A stretch of DNA of 64,000 nucleotides, taken from NCBI GenBank assembly GCA_031308135.1, contig JAHLJT010000631.1, positions 176,316,282 to 176,380,281 of the forward strand, in the 5' to 3' direction. Positions 10,934-22,030 of this stretch are shown one piece after another. Every line of letters starts with the position of its first letter. The first letter of the stretch is position 1. The DNA is from Acheta domesticus. Its lineage: Eukaryota; Arthropoda; Insecta; Orthoptera; Gryllidae. The translations under genes were made by a program, and so were the position numbers. A model generated the notes under the pieces. That model saw only the letters and a list, made by a program, of their open reading frames with translations. It was not told where the DNA came from and searched no databases.

Positions 10934-11164
10934 CATTGTTGTCAAGGTCTTCTACTGGTGGCAGTGGCACGCTCGGTAGCACTGTGCCATGCCACGAGCT
11001 TCTCTGCGCAACTAGCGTCGGGAAAGGAAACTATTAGTAACCCCGTTTTACAATAGGGATGGCGTTGTCTCTAGAAGCGGGGTGGTCAACTGCGTGGAGG
11101 GGCGATTTCATCGTGGCGCTCGTGCCACGGACTCCCGCTCGTGGCATCGACCTTGACAACACTG
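10934..11164 (+). mobile_element. Complete MITE, TSD CTCTAGAG/CTCCAGAG
   Basis: A 231-bp copy of the CAGTGTTGTCAAG family. It starts CATTGTTGTCAAGGTC and ends GACCTTGACAACACTG. The 8-bp flanks CTCTAGAG (10926-10933) and CTCCAGAG (11165-11172) match at 7 of 8 positions. It shares with the 56935 copy the block GGGAAAGGAAACTATTAGTA. Non-coding. Confidence 0.82.
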
Positions 11165-11172
11165 CTCCAGAG

Positions 11173-13049
11173 GAAACGTTTTGCCAACGTGCTGTCGTAG
11201 CCGGTGAGAAGCCGGTGGAAAGCGCGTATCTTTACTGAAGTGTCTCGTTTTGGGACTTTGGTCTGTAGCGTTGGACCCAGGCTGGGGCAAGAGTCCGTAA
11301 TTGGTTTGTAGCCTCGACGGATCGGCAAGTTTCCTCGCTGTGCCATAAGCATTTCTTCGCTATATGATGCCCCCTCTCCCATGCCTTTCTCTCCAACCGC
11401 GGACAGCATATGCGCAATCTGAAAACTGCGACCACAACAGGTAAATAATTCAACTTTTCAAACACAAATATGAGAAAAAATAGTTACAGCACATATCTTT
11501 TAAGAATATCAATGTCTTTCACGATTATTTGTGGCTCTTAGAACTTCTTAGAGCTTATTATCAAACTTATTATCAAACTGTCACCTCGTTACTAATTACT
11601 TCACTGCCTGAAGTTCGTTGCGATACCCGGATACTTACTAATTACAGTCATCTATTAGACAAGAAAGGAAATAAATTCTGTTTAATGCAAGCTCTATCCT
11701 CCCCCTCCTGCATGGCATGTGCTGCTGCGTCACTTCCTTGACTTGCCCGCCCCCCCCCCCAGCTCGCACTGCCCATCCAACTTCACCTTGTCCTTCGTCG
11801 CCCTTTTTCTCCTCGCCTGGCTCTGCGTCACCTTACCCCACCCCACCCCACCCCATCTCATTCCGCCCTGCCCTGTCATGTTTCTTATGATTATCGTTGC
11901 TAAGGGTGACTGTAAAAAGCTGTTTTGTTGCCTACTGTGGACAAACTTTCAGGGGTAATTTTGTCCTTCAATTTCTCATGTCCTGATTACGCAATTGGAA
12001 TGAATCAAGATGCATTTATTTGGACATTTTGTGGGATTTAAGAAATAGTTTATTAACATTCATGAATTTTCTCATTTTTTTCGAGTCATTCGCAAAAAAC
12101 TGAAAGAGTTCGAAACTTAAATTTACTGTGAAAGGGTACGAAAATTAGAAGGAGTTTTATAAAAATTCATCTTTATATCATAGAAAATAATTATCTGAAA
12201 AAAGTAGCACAAATTGTGGCCAACACAATCAAAACAGGTATAACTATTCTCGAGGTAAAGTAACTAAACTCCGGTAAAGAGACTATCCGAAAAAAGGGTA
12301 AAAACAATCAAATGGATTTTATATCATGTAAATAACTAATTTAGACAGTTATTTTAAATTCACAAGCACTCCAATTGTACTTATGTACATTACATCATGA
12401 GTTAATATATTCTAGCGTTATCAACTGCATCAACATTATTAGTGAAACAAATATCATTCTTGGGAAGCACTGAAAATAGAGCGCTAGTCTTTTCACTCTC
12501 ATTTATAATATTCTATCTCAGTCATAATATGAAAGACACGTACGTTAATACCTTTGGAAAATAAAATATAGAAAACATTAAATTACGCTTGGAGACAAAA
12601 CGCGAATAAACATTTTTGAAATAAAATTTGTGCCGGAGATTATTGCAATTCTTGTATTCGCGCTCTTATACACCCGCCCTCCGTCGTAATATTTGGGACT
12701 TTCTTTAGTTAGGTAACGAATAAAATAAATCTGAATATCTCCTACTTTTTAATTAAGTTATTGCAAGTTAATTAAAAATTAAAACATCCACGAAATTTCG
12801 AAAGGAACAGATTTATACGATACTGCACGAATATCTACTTATCCAATCCTCTCTGTTTCTAAGCAAAAATGTCGGATTCTTCTTGTTCATTGCCAATGAC
12901 TCATTCGTTCAAACAGCCCTGGGAGATTTGCTTCATCAATTTGTTGTTGGATAGTAATGAACAAACCGTATTCATGAATTCTGATCATTGTTAGAATTAT
13001 TACAACGTGCACTTGTGTTGTGCACTGCATTCTATTTTTACTTTTCCGT
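11173..13049. other. Gene-free stretch with pyrimidine-rich tract
   Basis: No gene was recognised. At 11697-11880 the plus strand is C/T-rich, with a homopolymer C run ending at 11760 and (ACCCC)n at 11834-11855. The remainder is AT-rich unique-looking DNA. Confidence 0.4.
11834..11855 (-). repeat. (GGGGT)4 potential G-quadruplex
   Basis: Four consecutive GGGG runs separated by single T on the minus strand, the pattern expected to fold as a parallel G-quadruplex. Whether it has a role is unknown. Confidence 0.7.
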
Positions 13050-14530
13050 GTACGAACGTATATACGGAGTCATATACGTAGTATATTGAAAGTTATGCAA
13101 TGGTGCGCGAAAAAATGGCGAATTTTCGGCAGAAAAAATTCGTTGCAGAGCCGTGATAACGAAAAGGTGGATAAACCAGTTGCTAAATTAAGAAAAAATC
13201 TCCGAACACGTGGTGAAGCCAGAATCCCTGTTTTGAAAGTCTATGATACCGTAAAACCAGTTGAAAGCAAAACGTCCGTCCCTCCGTCTGTCCGGTGTAT
13301 GGTAACAACACCAGCGCTTAAACTACGCATACGATTTTTTTCCAAATTGATGAAACCCCAGTCAATGAGACCTGAGTCGAAGGTCTGAGATTTTGGAAAA
13401 CATTCATTAATTTTTGGGGATACTTTACATGAATTCCCCGGACATTTTCAAAATTTTCTCAAAAATGGCTCCACTTTTTTCCAATAGAGTAAGATTACTC
13501 CAGTAAATTAAAATACACTAATTTTACAGGTGGCGTAGGTGCAATTTTTACGCTTAATACTGAATTTTCGAAAATTGCAAAACTTTCAAAATTGCAAAAA
13601 TTTTATTCGGCGACTTCCTTCTACTACAAAATTGCAGACATAAATTTTTCTTTCAAATACAACTTTTTCTTCGTAGTTCTCTCTTTCTGCATGGTCGTGT
13701 ACATTTTTTGGAAATGTTAGTATTTTTCGCGCAATATTGCGTGAAATATGTGCAATTTCAAAAAAATTCCAAAAACAAGATTTTCTTAAAATCGGCTCCA
13801 AATGTTTTCTATAAACTTTTCGTAGGGATAGTGCTAAATGTACCCTATGAGATAACATAAACGCTATGTTGCTCTATTCTTTTGTTTTTTTTCAAAAATT
13901 GCAAAAATGTAATTTTTTGACTTGTTTCTCACGTCGGTAATATTTATATTAGCGGCGATTTATTCACATTATTATATGAATGAGTACATGTGCTTTAAAT
14001 AATGTCAAGTAAATTTTCTCGAAAACTCAACCGTTTTCTGTCAAAACTAGTTCAAAATTCCACATTTTCGGAAACGCTCAAACAAAATTTTCTCATAAAT
14101 TACACCAATTTTTATCAAACTTTTCGAAAGGATAGTGCTAATTGCACTCAGTAATATGGCGAAAAGTTCATTTTGAGGTATTGTTTTGTTTTTCCAAAAA
14201 TTACACAAAAGTAATTTTTTAAAGATCTCTCACATCTTTCATATGCACATTATCAGCAATTTGTAAACATTATTATACTTGCAAGTGTAAGTGCTTCAAA
14301 TGACTTCAAATGACGTTGTTTGAAAACTCAAACATTTTCTGTGAAAAAGAGCTTCAATTTTCGCATTTTTAGTCGTCCTTAAACGCCATTTTCTTAAAAA
14401 CAGCTACGAATTTTTAAACCAAATTGCCATTTAGAACGAGATTTTTGTTTTTTTTTTTAATATTCTAAAATTATTGTTTCCGTTAAGAAACCGCAAAATT
14501 AATAAAATGTCAAAAAATGTATTTTGAGCG
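13050..14530 (+). repeat. Long non-coding repeat, family A copy 1
   Basis: The largest copy of a dispersed AT-rich family. Shared landmarks in order are ATGCAATGGTGCGCG (variants ATGTAATCATGCGCCGG and others), GTGGATAAAACC, AAAACGTCCGTC, TACTTTACATGAA, AAAATGGCTCCA and GATAGTGCTAAATG. From about 13800 the sequence is internally repeated with a period near 305 bp (13800-14100 and 14105-14405), and a weaker earlier unit is present at about 13450-13790. There is no coding capacity, and the ORFs here are incidental. Relatives are at 16690-17130, 21690-22030, 24230-24960 and 59380-60780. Confidence 0.75.
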
Positions 14531-14608
14531 GCGATAGATGGCAGCTCTCTCGAGTATGTGGCAATTCCGAATAGCTAGCCCAGATCCAAGGAAATAGAAA
14601 ACTAATAC

Positions 14609-14642
14609 GGGAAAGTCTGTGTCATTCTGTGACACCACTAGT
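14609..14642 (+). repeat. Short recurrent unit ending CACCACTAGT
   Basis: A 34-bp unit GGGAAAGTCTGTGTCATTC...CACCACTAGT. Related copies are at 24180-24214 (+), 54512-54546 (+) and 23652-23685 (-). This copy contains a perfect 6-bp hairpin (GTGTCA...TGACAC). Confidence 0.6.
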
Positions 14643-16689
14643 TCTATTTAGCATACGGTGCCACTCCAGTTACTTTCTATTGTAATACTACTTATATAAT
14701 ATAGAAAAAATGTAATGCTGTAGGCAAAAATCGCGATTTTTTCCCTTCTTTCTTGTTTACTCTTTTGGATAAGGTTATGGATGCATTTAAATTTGGCGCG
14801 CGCGCGCACGCGCAGCTGAGAAGCGCGCGGTATTATGGCTCGCAAGGGCGGGTGAAACAGCCCAAAACGCGAGCCTTAGTCACCGCTAGGCGCCCGTATA
14901 GTAGTATAAGAAGCCACGACCGCCTAAGTACAAAGACTCGTTTTGTGAGTGCGCTCTTTTGAGAGTTTTGTGAGTGTTTATGGTTGTGTATACTTCTTAC
15001 GCCGACTGTGCCCGCTGTTGAATGTTCTATTTGGGTTTGGTGACTTCGGCTAAGAATTGGTAAATCTCTTGGTGACGATGACAGTTTTTGACTGCTGGTA
15101 CATATCCTGGTTACAATGAATAAGGCATTGTTATCGGTACGATTTGGAACTCTGGAATTGTATAAAGTGCACAATAAAAATTTGTTAACTGTTTATTCCT
15201 TGTGTAGTTTGTGAACATGACAGGTAGTGTATCTAAATATTAATTATTAAAAGCTTTATAATGTTAGTATATCATTGTCATTTAATTTTTAAATTAAAAC
15301 TTTGAATGATTTATTAATGCGTGTATAGTGTAATTCTATGTTGAACTTGTTGTTGAATTAATCTCTTTTTCAGTAGTTTGTAACAGATAAAAGGTACTTC
15401 ATTCTGAGGCTGCCAAAGAGATTCGTTGCTATTAACCATTCTCCAGAAAATTATAAACCTGATTCTCTAAGGAAAAAACAGCATTTGACACATTCACCGT
15501 ATCAGTGTACGAACAACGAACATTACTTGCACGAAGAGATGTGATATTGAAAGAACAGCAAAATAACTACAAATTTAAAATATTAAAAAAAATATTTCGG
15601 TATATCAAGACCTCATACACTAACAAAATCTGCAATACCTTCAAAACTTACTACTTTTCAGGGAAATTATGTGATGTATTAATGAATTGCCGAGTAACCA
15701 ACTTCCATAATGATGTCTTCAGATCCATTTTATTTATTTTAAGGCTTTCTAGAATTCGAAATTATCCAATGAATCATACTGAATAGAACGTGCGAATATC
15801 ACGTGCGTCCATGTGCAGGTGCTGTGGTGAATTACAAGAAGTGCTTTTTGCTGACCTGCAGTACGAAAAATGCACATCATGACCTTGTACCTTTCTCTTA
15901 CCGTACTCAATATTTCTTGTTATAAATTACTACACAGAATGTAAATGATGCTCTGTAAGTTTTTTCTAGAAACAGATAGATGCCGCCTTTCATTCAAGTA
16001 TTATATTCGTAAATAAATTGAGGAAAGATAGCATCACTGTATCTAATAGCATTATCTGTCTTGGTCGTAAAGATAGTCATGACTTCACAATCGTTCTCCT
16101 GTCATGTTTAGAAACATTCATAAGGTAGTTTTCATGTAGGCAGTAAAATAATGGAGGCGGTATCCCATTCAAGTGTGTCATGATCATTCAATAGGGAAGG
16201 TGCAAGAACAGGATGGTAACGTTGGTTTCCGTTTTACAAGTTAACATTTCTGTAATCTTTATCTATAACGTACGAGTGGAACAGTCAAGAAAACAAATCG
16301 AAAGAAGAAAAGGAGGCCCAAATTGAAGTTGTCTTAGTAGAATGATGAATAGTTAGGGTCTATCAGAGAAATGGGCCAATTCTAGGATGTCATCGTACTA
16401 CAATTTAAATAAAAAAAGAAGTCCCTCTAGTTTCTCTTTAATTGTTGATGTAAATATACCAAATTAAATATATTACTATTTCAAACTATTTCTATAAAGG
16501 ATTGTGTTATTAAAATGTAAGAGCAAGTACAATTAGTATTGCTGCAGAATGACACAAACCTTCTCGCGAACGAGAAACACAGTAGTACCTAGTTAGTTTC
16601 CTTATGCCTTTAGTCTCGGTTATCTTATTCGGTTTTGTCCCAATCTCTTCTTAGCTGTCATCTATTGGCGTCTAAAGAACATTTTTCAG
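14643..16689. other. Gene-free stretch with small CpG-rich patch
   Basis: A CpG-dense patch at about 14790-14930 (an alternating GCGCGC run, then GC-rich DNA) is followed by plain AT-rich sequence. A promoter or long terminal repeat is possible for 14790-15180, but I could not find a matching partner or coding region. ORFs at 14648-15174 and 15505-15786 are not recognised. Confidence 0.35.
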
Positions 16690-17130
16690 TTGTTTTTTTT
16701 TCACTTTTTCGAGACTCTAATGGTATAATTGAAATATGACTTTCAGAATATTATGAAAGAGTAAAATATGGTCCTTTACGCGGATTTTCGTTGAAAAATT
16801 TGGAGCCGATTTCGAAAAAATGGCTTTTGGGCGTTTCTGAAAATGGGCAAATTGGAGCTCATTTTCGTAAATTCCTTTTAAATTTTACAGAAAATTATGA
16901 TAATCTTCTCTACTTAAACACGCAATTATGTATATAAAACGCTTACAATTAACGACGTACGAGTTATAAAAATATTATATTTTAGTATTTTTTAAAAAAG
17001 AACAACAAAATGATGTATTGAAATGTCGGTATCATCTATTATAGTGTGTTTAGCACTATCCGTACAAAAAGATTTTTTTTAAATGAGTGCTGTTTTGAAA
17101 AAAAAATTTTAATACTTTTTAATGTTGTCC
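16690..17130 (-). repeat. Non-coding repeat, family A copy 2 (partial)
   Basis: Reverse-orientation fragment of family A. It is recognised by the complement of GGATAGTGCTAAACAC at about 17045-17062 and of AATCGGCTCCAAATTTTT near 16795-16812, in the order expected from copy 1. Both ends are incomplete. Confidence 0.65.
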
Positions 17131-17174
17131 ATATTATGAAGGTTCTACTTTTTCCTTTAAACAAACAGGTTCAT

Positions 17175-17317
17175 TATTTAAAAAAGTATAAACATCCATT
17201 TATTTATGAGGGCTGATGATTCAACGGCATACACCGCAGATAAGAATGAGGGCAACTTACCGTTCAATTATATTTATAAAACAATTTTAAGTTTCAAAAT
17301 AGAACAAGGATATTTAT
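17175..17317 (+). repeat. Family B repeat, left part (hAT target)
   Basis: Starts ACATCCATTTATTTATGAGG and continues through GATTCAACGGCATACACCGC to ACAAGGATATTTAT. It matches the minus strand of 59238-59379 almost base for base. The match is broken exactly at the hAT insertion and resumes for a few bases after 21294. The last 8 bases (17310-17317, ATATTTAT) are the left target-site duplication. Confidence 0.85.
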
Positions 17318-17331
17318 CATAGGCGTGCGCA
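17318..17331 (+). repeat. hAT terminal inverted repeat, left
   Basis: CATAGGCGTGCGCA, the exact inverse of 21281-21294. The position is fixed by the adjoining 8-bp duplication. Confidence 0.93.
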
Positions 17332-17553
17332 GGATTTTAGGAATGGGGGTGCCTGTCCTAACACTTCCGCTACCCCCCCATGAATCAATTATTAATTTTA
17401 TAATCTTTTTATTTTTATAATTTTTTATTTTTAGAATTTTAAATTTTTTTTGTTAAAAATATATGTTTACAATATATTTGAAATCTATACAACATTTAAA
17501 ACTAATTTTATTTATAATTGAATTTAGTAACTAATTTAAAATAAATACAATCT

Positions 17554-20310
17554 TCAGAGTAACATTCGTCTTTCAAAAGGAACAAGTTTTTTAAATTCAT
17601 TGATAACATCGAGTATATCAATTTCCATAGTTTTCGACTGTTCAATAAATAATAACATTAAAGAAGACAAACGCTCTTGGCCCATTGTAGATCGAAGCTT
17701 TGATTTTACTATTACAAGCTTTGAAAAACATCGTTCGCATGAACAGCTTGTTACTGGAATCACAGAAAACTTGATTAGTACCTCTCTAAAATTACAATAC
17801 GTAGTCTTTCTACAATCTTCATCTAGCCAAATAAGCCATTTCTGTAGATTATTTGGAGGATAATTATCACCTTTTCTGGCTTTCAGTAACTGAATTTCAG
17901 CTTGTAATTCTGAATAATTCAAATCAAAATGTTGACATAGTAATGTATGATTATTATCAGTAGACCTAAGATGTATACAATTTCCTACTGCGTCGATAAT
18001 GGATGTACGAGGATTCTTGTGAAAACTTACAGTTCAAAGTTTCAATAACAGAATCAAGAACGGGATAAAATGTAAAAAACTTTATTTCGTTTTTCTTACT
18101 GTCAGTGTAGTTCGCTATATTTGGAGAATAATCTGTTCTACATACGAGGAATCATTCTAGTTCGAGTGCATGGTATTTCTAGTCCTAATTCTTGACATTT
18201 TTCGAGAGCTCGGTTATAAACAGAATCAGTACTTCTGTAGTTTTGAAGAGCTGCGGATAGAGATTGAATGCATGAGACGGCTTCATTCAAATCCATAGTA
18301 GGAGATTGTAGGAGCTTATTAGTATTAGGAATAAGCTGAAGAATGGGTTCCATAATCTCTAAACAAATTATGAAATTGAAAGATTTGAATTGATTAAGTA
18401 AACCATTTCCTTGAGCTCTAACTTGCGAATCACTAGTTTCCTCAATCATAACTTCAATCGCCGAAATGATCAAATCATATTGATTTTTAACAGCTGTAAC
18501 TGCTTCGGCATGACAAGCCCATCGTGTAGTTGATAACGATTTCAATGTCTTGAGCTTTGCCCCGGTTGACTTGATCACTTCTTCTAAGACGATGTGTCGT
18601 TTTGGACTTCCTTCGATAAAATTGAATAAAAATTGCATGATACCAAAGAAATCAAATATGAGGGGATTGTCTTTGTGTGATCCACATGCACTTACAAGAG
18701 CAAGATTTAAGCAATGTGCATAACAGTGTACATATAAAATTTTAGAATTTCTCTCCTTACATCTTTCTTGCACACCTGTGAATTCTCCTGCCATAGTTGC
18801 TGCGTCATCAAAACAGACTGCTATAACGTTTTCCCAATTAATACCCACTTTGTTAATTATTTTTTCCAGCTCTTCAAAAATACTTTCAGCATCAACCTTT
18901 TTCATACGTTCTATACAGATGAATCGCTCAACGGGCAATACTTTTCCTTTTGGAACGTAGCGTACTACAACCGACATTTGTTCATGATGTCCAACATCAG
19001 TGGTTTCATCTGCTATCAATGATACAAGACGATTTTTCATTTCATCAACTATATTTCTTAAAATAACGTTGCTTAAAGCTGCCAAAATATCATTCTGTAT
19101 CTGATTACTAAGATATGTACTTTTTTTTGGAGCAGTTTCCAAGTATTCAGCCATGAAAGGATCGTATTGTTTAAACAATGAAACTATATCTAAAAATAAC
19201 CCTTTTTCATTGCTATCTTCTGTTTCGTTATGACCACGCAAGGCTTTACCTCCCTTAGCTAAACTACGAATAATATCAATAAGTCTTGACAAATACTGAT
19301 AGTTCTTTTGGCGTTGTATTTCTTCCGCCCTAAGTTTCTTTTCCTTTGCTTCGTCCAAAATTTTATCAATTGGTTTCGTCTTCACAAAAGCATTCCATGA
19401 ATCCATGCTGTCTTGATGGTGATGCGATTTATTGAGTTCGTTTAACTTCTCTCCTATTTTGTTGCAGCTTTTTTATCCAGTATTTATAAAACCGTCATCT
19501 TTAGTTCCAGTAAACCTTGTAGCATTTGTAGGAAAAAGACATGCGAAACAAAATACTGCATTTGCTGCAACACTGTATTCCAACCATTAGAATTTTTCGA
19601 ACCACGTTGAATGGAAAGATCTTGATTTGTTACTAATTACTGTCTGAGGATAATTATCTTGTTTAGGCTGAAATGGACCACGTTGAATTCTAAGATTTTT
19701 TCCAGTTTGTTTTTAGGTAACTCACAGTTTGGATCATCGAAATCGCCTAAATCTTTGGCATGACCAGTAACTACAAAAAGAAATCGTTAACGAAATGTTA
19801 TTGACTATTTTTAAAAATATTTATACAAATGTGTATTTTATAATTAAATTTATATATAATCTTACTTTTTTAGCTTATTCATATAAAATTAGGTTTCTTT
19901 TAGAAAAGTGTCTACTGTGAAAATTAATAGATCAAATATATTGATAAACCATACAAATATTAAAATAAAGAGAAATTCAGAAAATATTTTTACACTTTCA
20001 ATAGTTTAAATATGAAATAATATAAATGTTCAATGGGTATCTTTTAATTTCAATTATTAGGTGAAATAAGTTTAATTTTTTTAGCATTTTACAATTAACA
20101 AGTGCAACATGAATACAAATTGTTAAAGAAGTATGTATGTATTTATAGGTAATTGTATTTATAATACATACCTTCTGAGTCAGTTGCTAAACTAATATCA
20201 TTCGATTCATCCAGTAAATTTTCAACCACTGGAATCACATTTTCTACGTGTGATTTTGTTTTAATAAGCCAATTGTCCATAAAACTTTTGATGTTATTTT
20301 TGTCATCCAT
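17554..20310 (-). pseudogene. hAT transposase, ZMYM1-like, broken
   Basis: DNA-cutting transposase of the hAT branch resembling ZMYM1-type host proteins. Exon 1 (20310-20172) starts MDDKNNIKSF and ends at donor GAAG|GTATGT; exon 2 starts at 19770 after TTTTTGTAG, in phase. A TTF-type zinc finger follows (FCFAC, later NKSHHH). Next is a DUF4371-like core: SLIADETTDVG, AVCFDDAATMAG and YVHCYAHCLNLAL, with the first two catalytic Asp positions present. The C-terminal hAT dimerisation part is at 17554-17922 (CERCFSKL, KSKLRSTMGQERLSSL). Breaks: a frameshift near 19710, two in-frame TAA stops (after WFEKF and after FINTG) before the 422-codon open stretch 18138-19406, and at least one further frame change near 18138-17990. 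The protein cannot be made in one piece. Confidence 0.9.
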
Positions 20311-21280
20311 GATAAAAACTAAAATATTAAGCACAATATATATTTAAATAGATGCATATGTAAAAATTAAGTTTTTAATTTAATACAATAGTAGAGTTTA
20401 TTCCAACAAACCTCATTGAACTGATAATTATGAGTAGTTTTATCTTCAGCTTCAACTGCAAATTAGGCTTTGGATTTACTCGAAACTGTTAATGTTCGCA
20501 ATTTTTGGAACGTGCTTTTCTGAGAATTGGTCAGTGTCTATTTCAAACGTTGCGCGACATGTAAATAGAATGCTGCACCCTAAGTGTTGCTCAGTAGGTA
20601 AAGATTGCAGCGCCACATGTGCGGTTAAAAGTATAAGTTACGTTTAAAATTTAAAATTCGTTAAGAATAAATAAAATGTTAACTCATTTGTTTTGAAATA
20701 ATTTAATTTTAAACTGTGTTTCATACGATAATTGGCAAATTTTGTATGAATTTAATGCAAAAATTAACATAACATTTACATGACGAAAAGGGTGTTGACT
20801 TTTCCCAATAAATTTGAAAAGTGAAAAGAAATATAATTCCAATTCAAAATAATTATTCAACCATGCTTTTTGAAATATAAGTATTTTTTAGTATTTAAAC
20901 ACAAACATTAGTATGATAAAATTATATACATATTTAAATCAATAAATATTGTAATATGCATTATTTATGGAAACTAATTAACACTTATTACATTATTTAC
21001 TAAATGTTTTCAATTTTAAGATGTATATTAATTTTAAATAAGAACAACATGTACATACATAGCATTTTTTGTAAAAAATAATGTAATATTAGTTTGATTT
21101 ATAATGTAATAAAAGTAAAAAATATAAATAAAAAGTAGCAATTAACATCAGTTTTACAATACAATTTCCTTAACAGATAAATGGATACAATTAAAAAATA
21201 TGTAATTTGAAAAAAATGTAATTGAAAAAAAAAGTTGTGTACTTGTAATGGGGGTGCCCAGGCACCTCCGGCACTCCCTG

Positions 21281-21294
21281 TGCGCACGCCTATG
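21281..21294 (-). repeat. hAT terminal inverted repeat, right
   Basis: TGCGCACGCCTATG, inverse of the left end. The right duplication ATATTTAT (21295-21302) follows, then a few bases (TGACAA) still matching family B at 59238. Confidence 0.93.
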
Positions 21295-21301
21295 ATATTT
21301 A

Positions 21302-21616
21302 TTGACAACAACCCAAAAGAAGAATAATATGAACATAAAGGAAAGGAAAGGAAAGGAAAAAATCTTAGTAGAATTTAATAGTTCTCTATCACAGATCATT
21401 CATGCTTCCGCATACCAAAACCCTGTTCACATTCGTAAATTGTCTCACATCTATCATCTGGATCTTCCAACTCTCCATAATAAAAGATCTAATTCTGAAG
21501 AACAAATTTCATTTGAAGATTACATTGTTATCTTCAATAGGATAATTGTAGGAAGACGGCGAAAAGAATTCAAAACTTTAACAATTCCCAAAATTTCAGA
21601 GTTAACAGAAAAATAG
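21302..21616 (+). other. Unrecognised 104-codon ORF beside hAT element
   Basis: Open frame with mixed, non-repetitive amino-acid composition (SLSQIIHASAYQNPVHIRKL, then FEDYIVIFNRIIVGRRRKEF). No family was recognised. There is no upstream partner, since the hAT element borders it directly. It could be a fragment of an older repeat-encoded protein or a chance frame; nothing supports expression. Confidence 0.2.
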
Positions 21617-21689
21617 ATGCATGGAATAGTATATGGACTCAATGGCATCTATGTAAGTGATTTTCACTTTAATTTTACAAAAATAATTA

Positions 21690-22030
21690 AAGGAATAATT
21701 TGGGTCATTTTTGAGAAACTTTTATAAATATTCCAAGGATTCGTGTAAAGTACCCTCAAACTTAAAGAATGTTTCTCAAAATAACAGAGCGGCGATCCGG
21801 GACAGGTCAAGTGGGAATATTCATGTAAGAAAAATATCCAATGAATAGTTCAGGCGCTAGGATTGTTTCACGGACAGACGTTTCTTCGGTATCGGGGGAC
21901 CCCAAAACATATTTTCATTGAAACCTCGAAATCGATTTTCCGCAGCAATACATACTTTGTCTATACTACGTATTTTACTTCGTGTATTCATATGTATACG
22001 AGAAAGTAAAAGAGTCCTTCGCTCGGTATA
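21690..22030 (-). repeat. Non-coding repeat, family A copy 3
   Basis: Reverse-orientation match to family A: GTAAAGTACCCTCAAA, CAGGCGCTAGGATTG, ACGGACAGACG and, at the end, GAGAAAGTAAAAG, each in the order seen at 24590-24960. The copy is diverged and lacks the far part of the unit. Confidence 0.65.

Larger units (their letters stand above)
17318..21294 (-). mobile_element. hAT-superfamily DNA transposon with perfect TSD
   Basis: A 3977-bp element with 14-bp perfect terminal inverted repeats CATAGGCGTGCGCA (17318-17331 and 21281-21294), followed on both sides by imperfect inverted G/C-rich blocks (GGGGGTGCC). It is flanked by the 8-bp duplication ATATTTAT at 17310-17317 and 21295-21302, as expected for hAT. 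One transposase-like gene fills the middle on the minus strand, with an AT-rich right arm (20640-21240) and a possible 5' leader near 20400-20640. The perfect ends and duplication say the insertion is not very old, yet the transposase is broken. The element was therefore either mobilised in trans or has decayed since. Confidence 0.93.

Noticed and set aside
13020..13388. 122-codon plus-strand ORF
   Set aside because: It overlaps the start of family A copy 1; the homologous region in copies 4 and 5 is frameshifted and stopped.
21154..21399. Minus-strand ORFs across the right end of the hAT element
   Set aside because: They cross the terminal inverted repeat and the target duplication, so they did not exist before insertion and have no family features.
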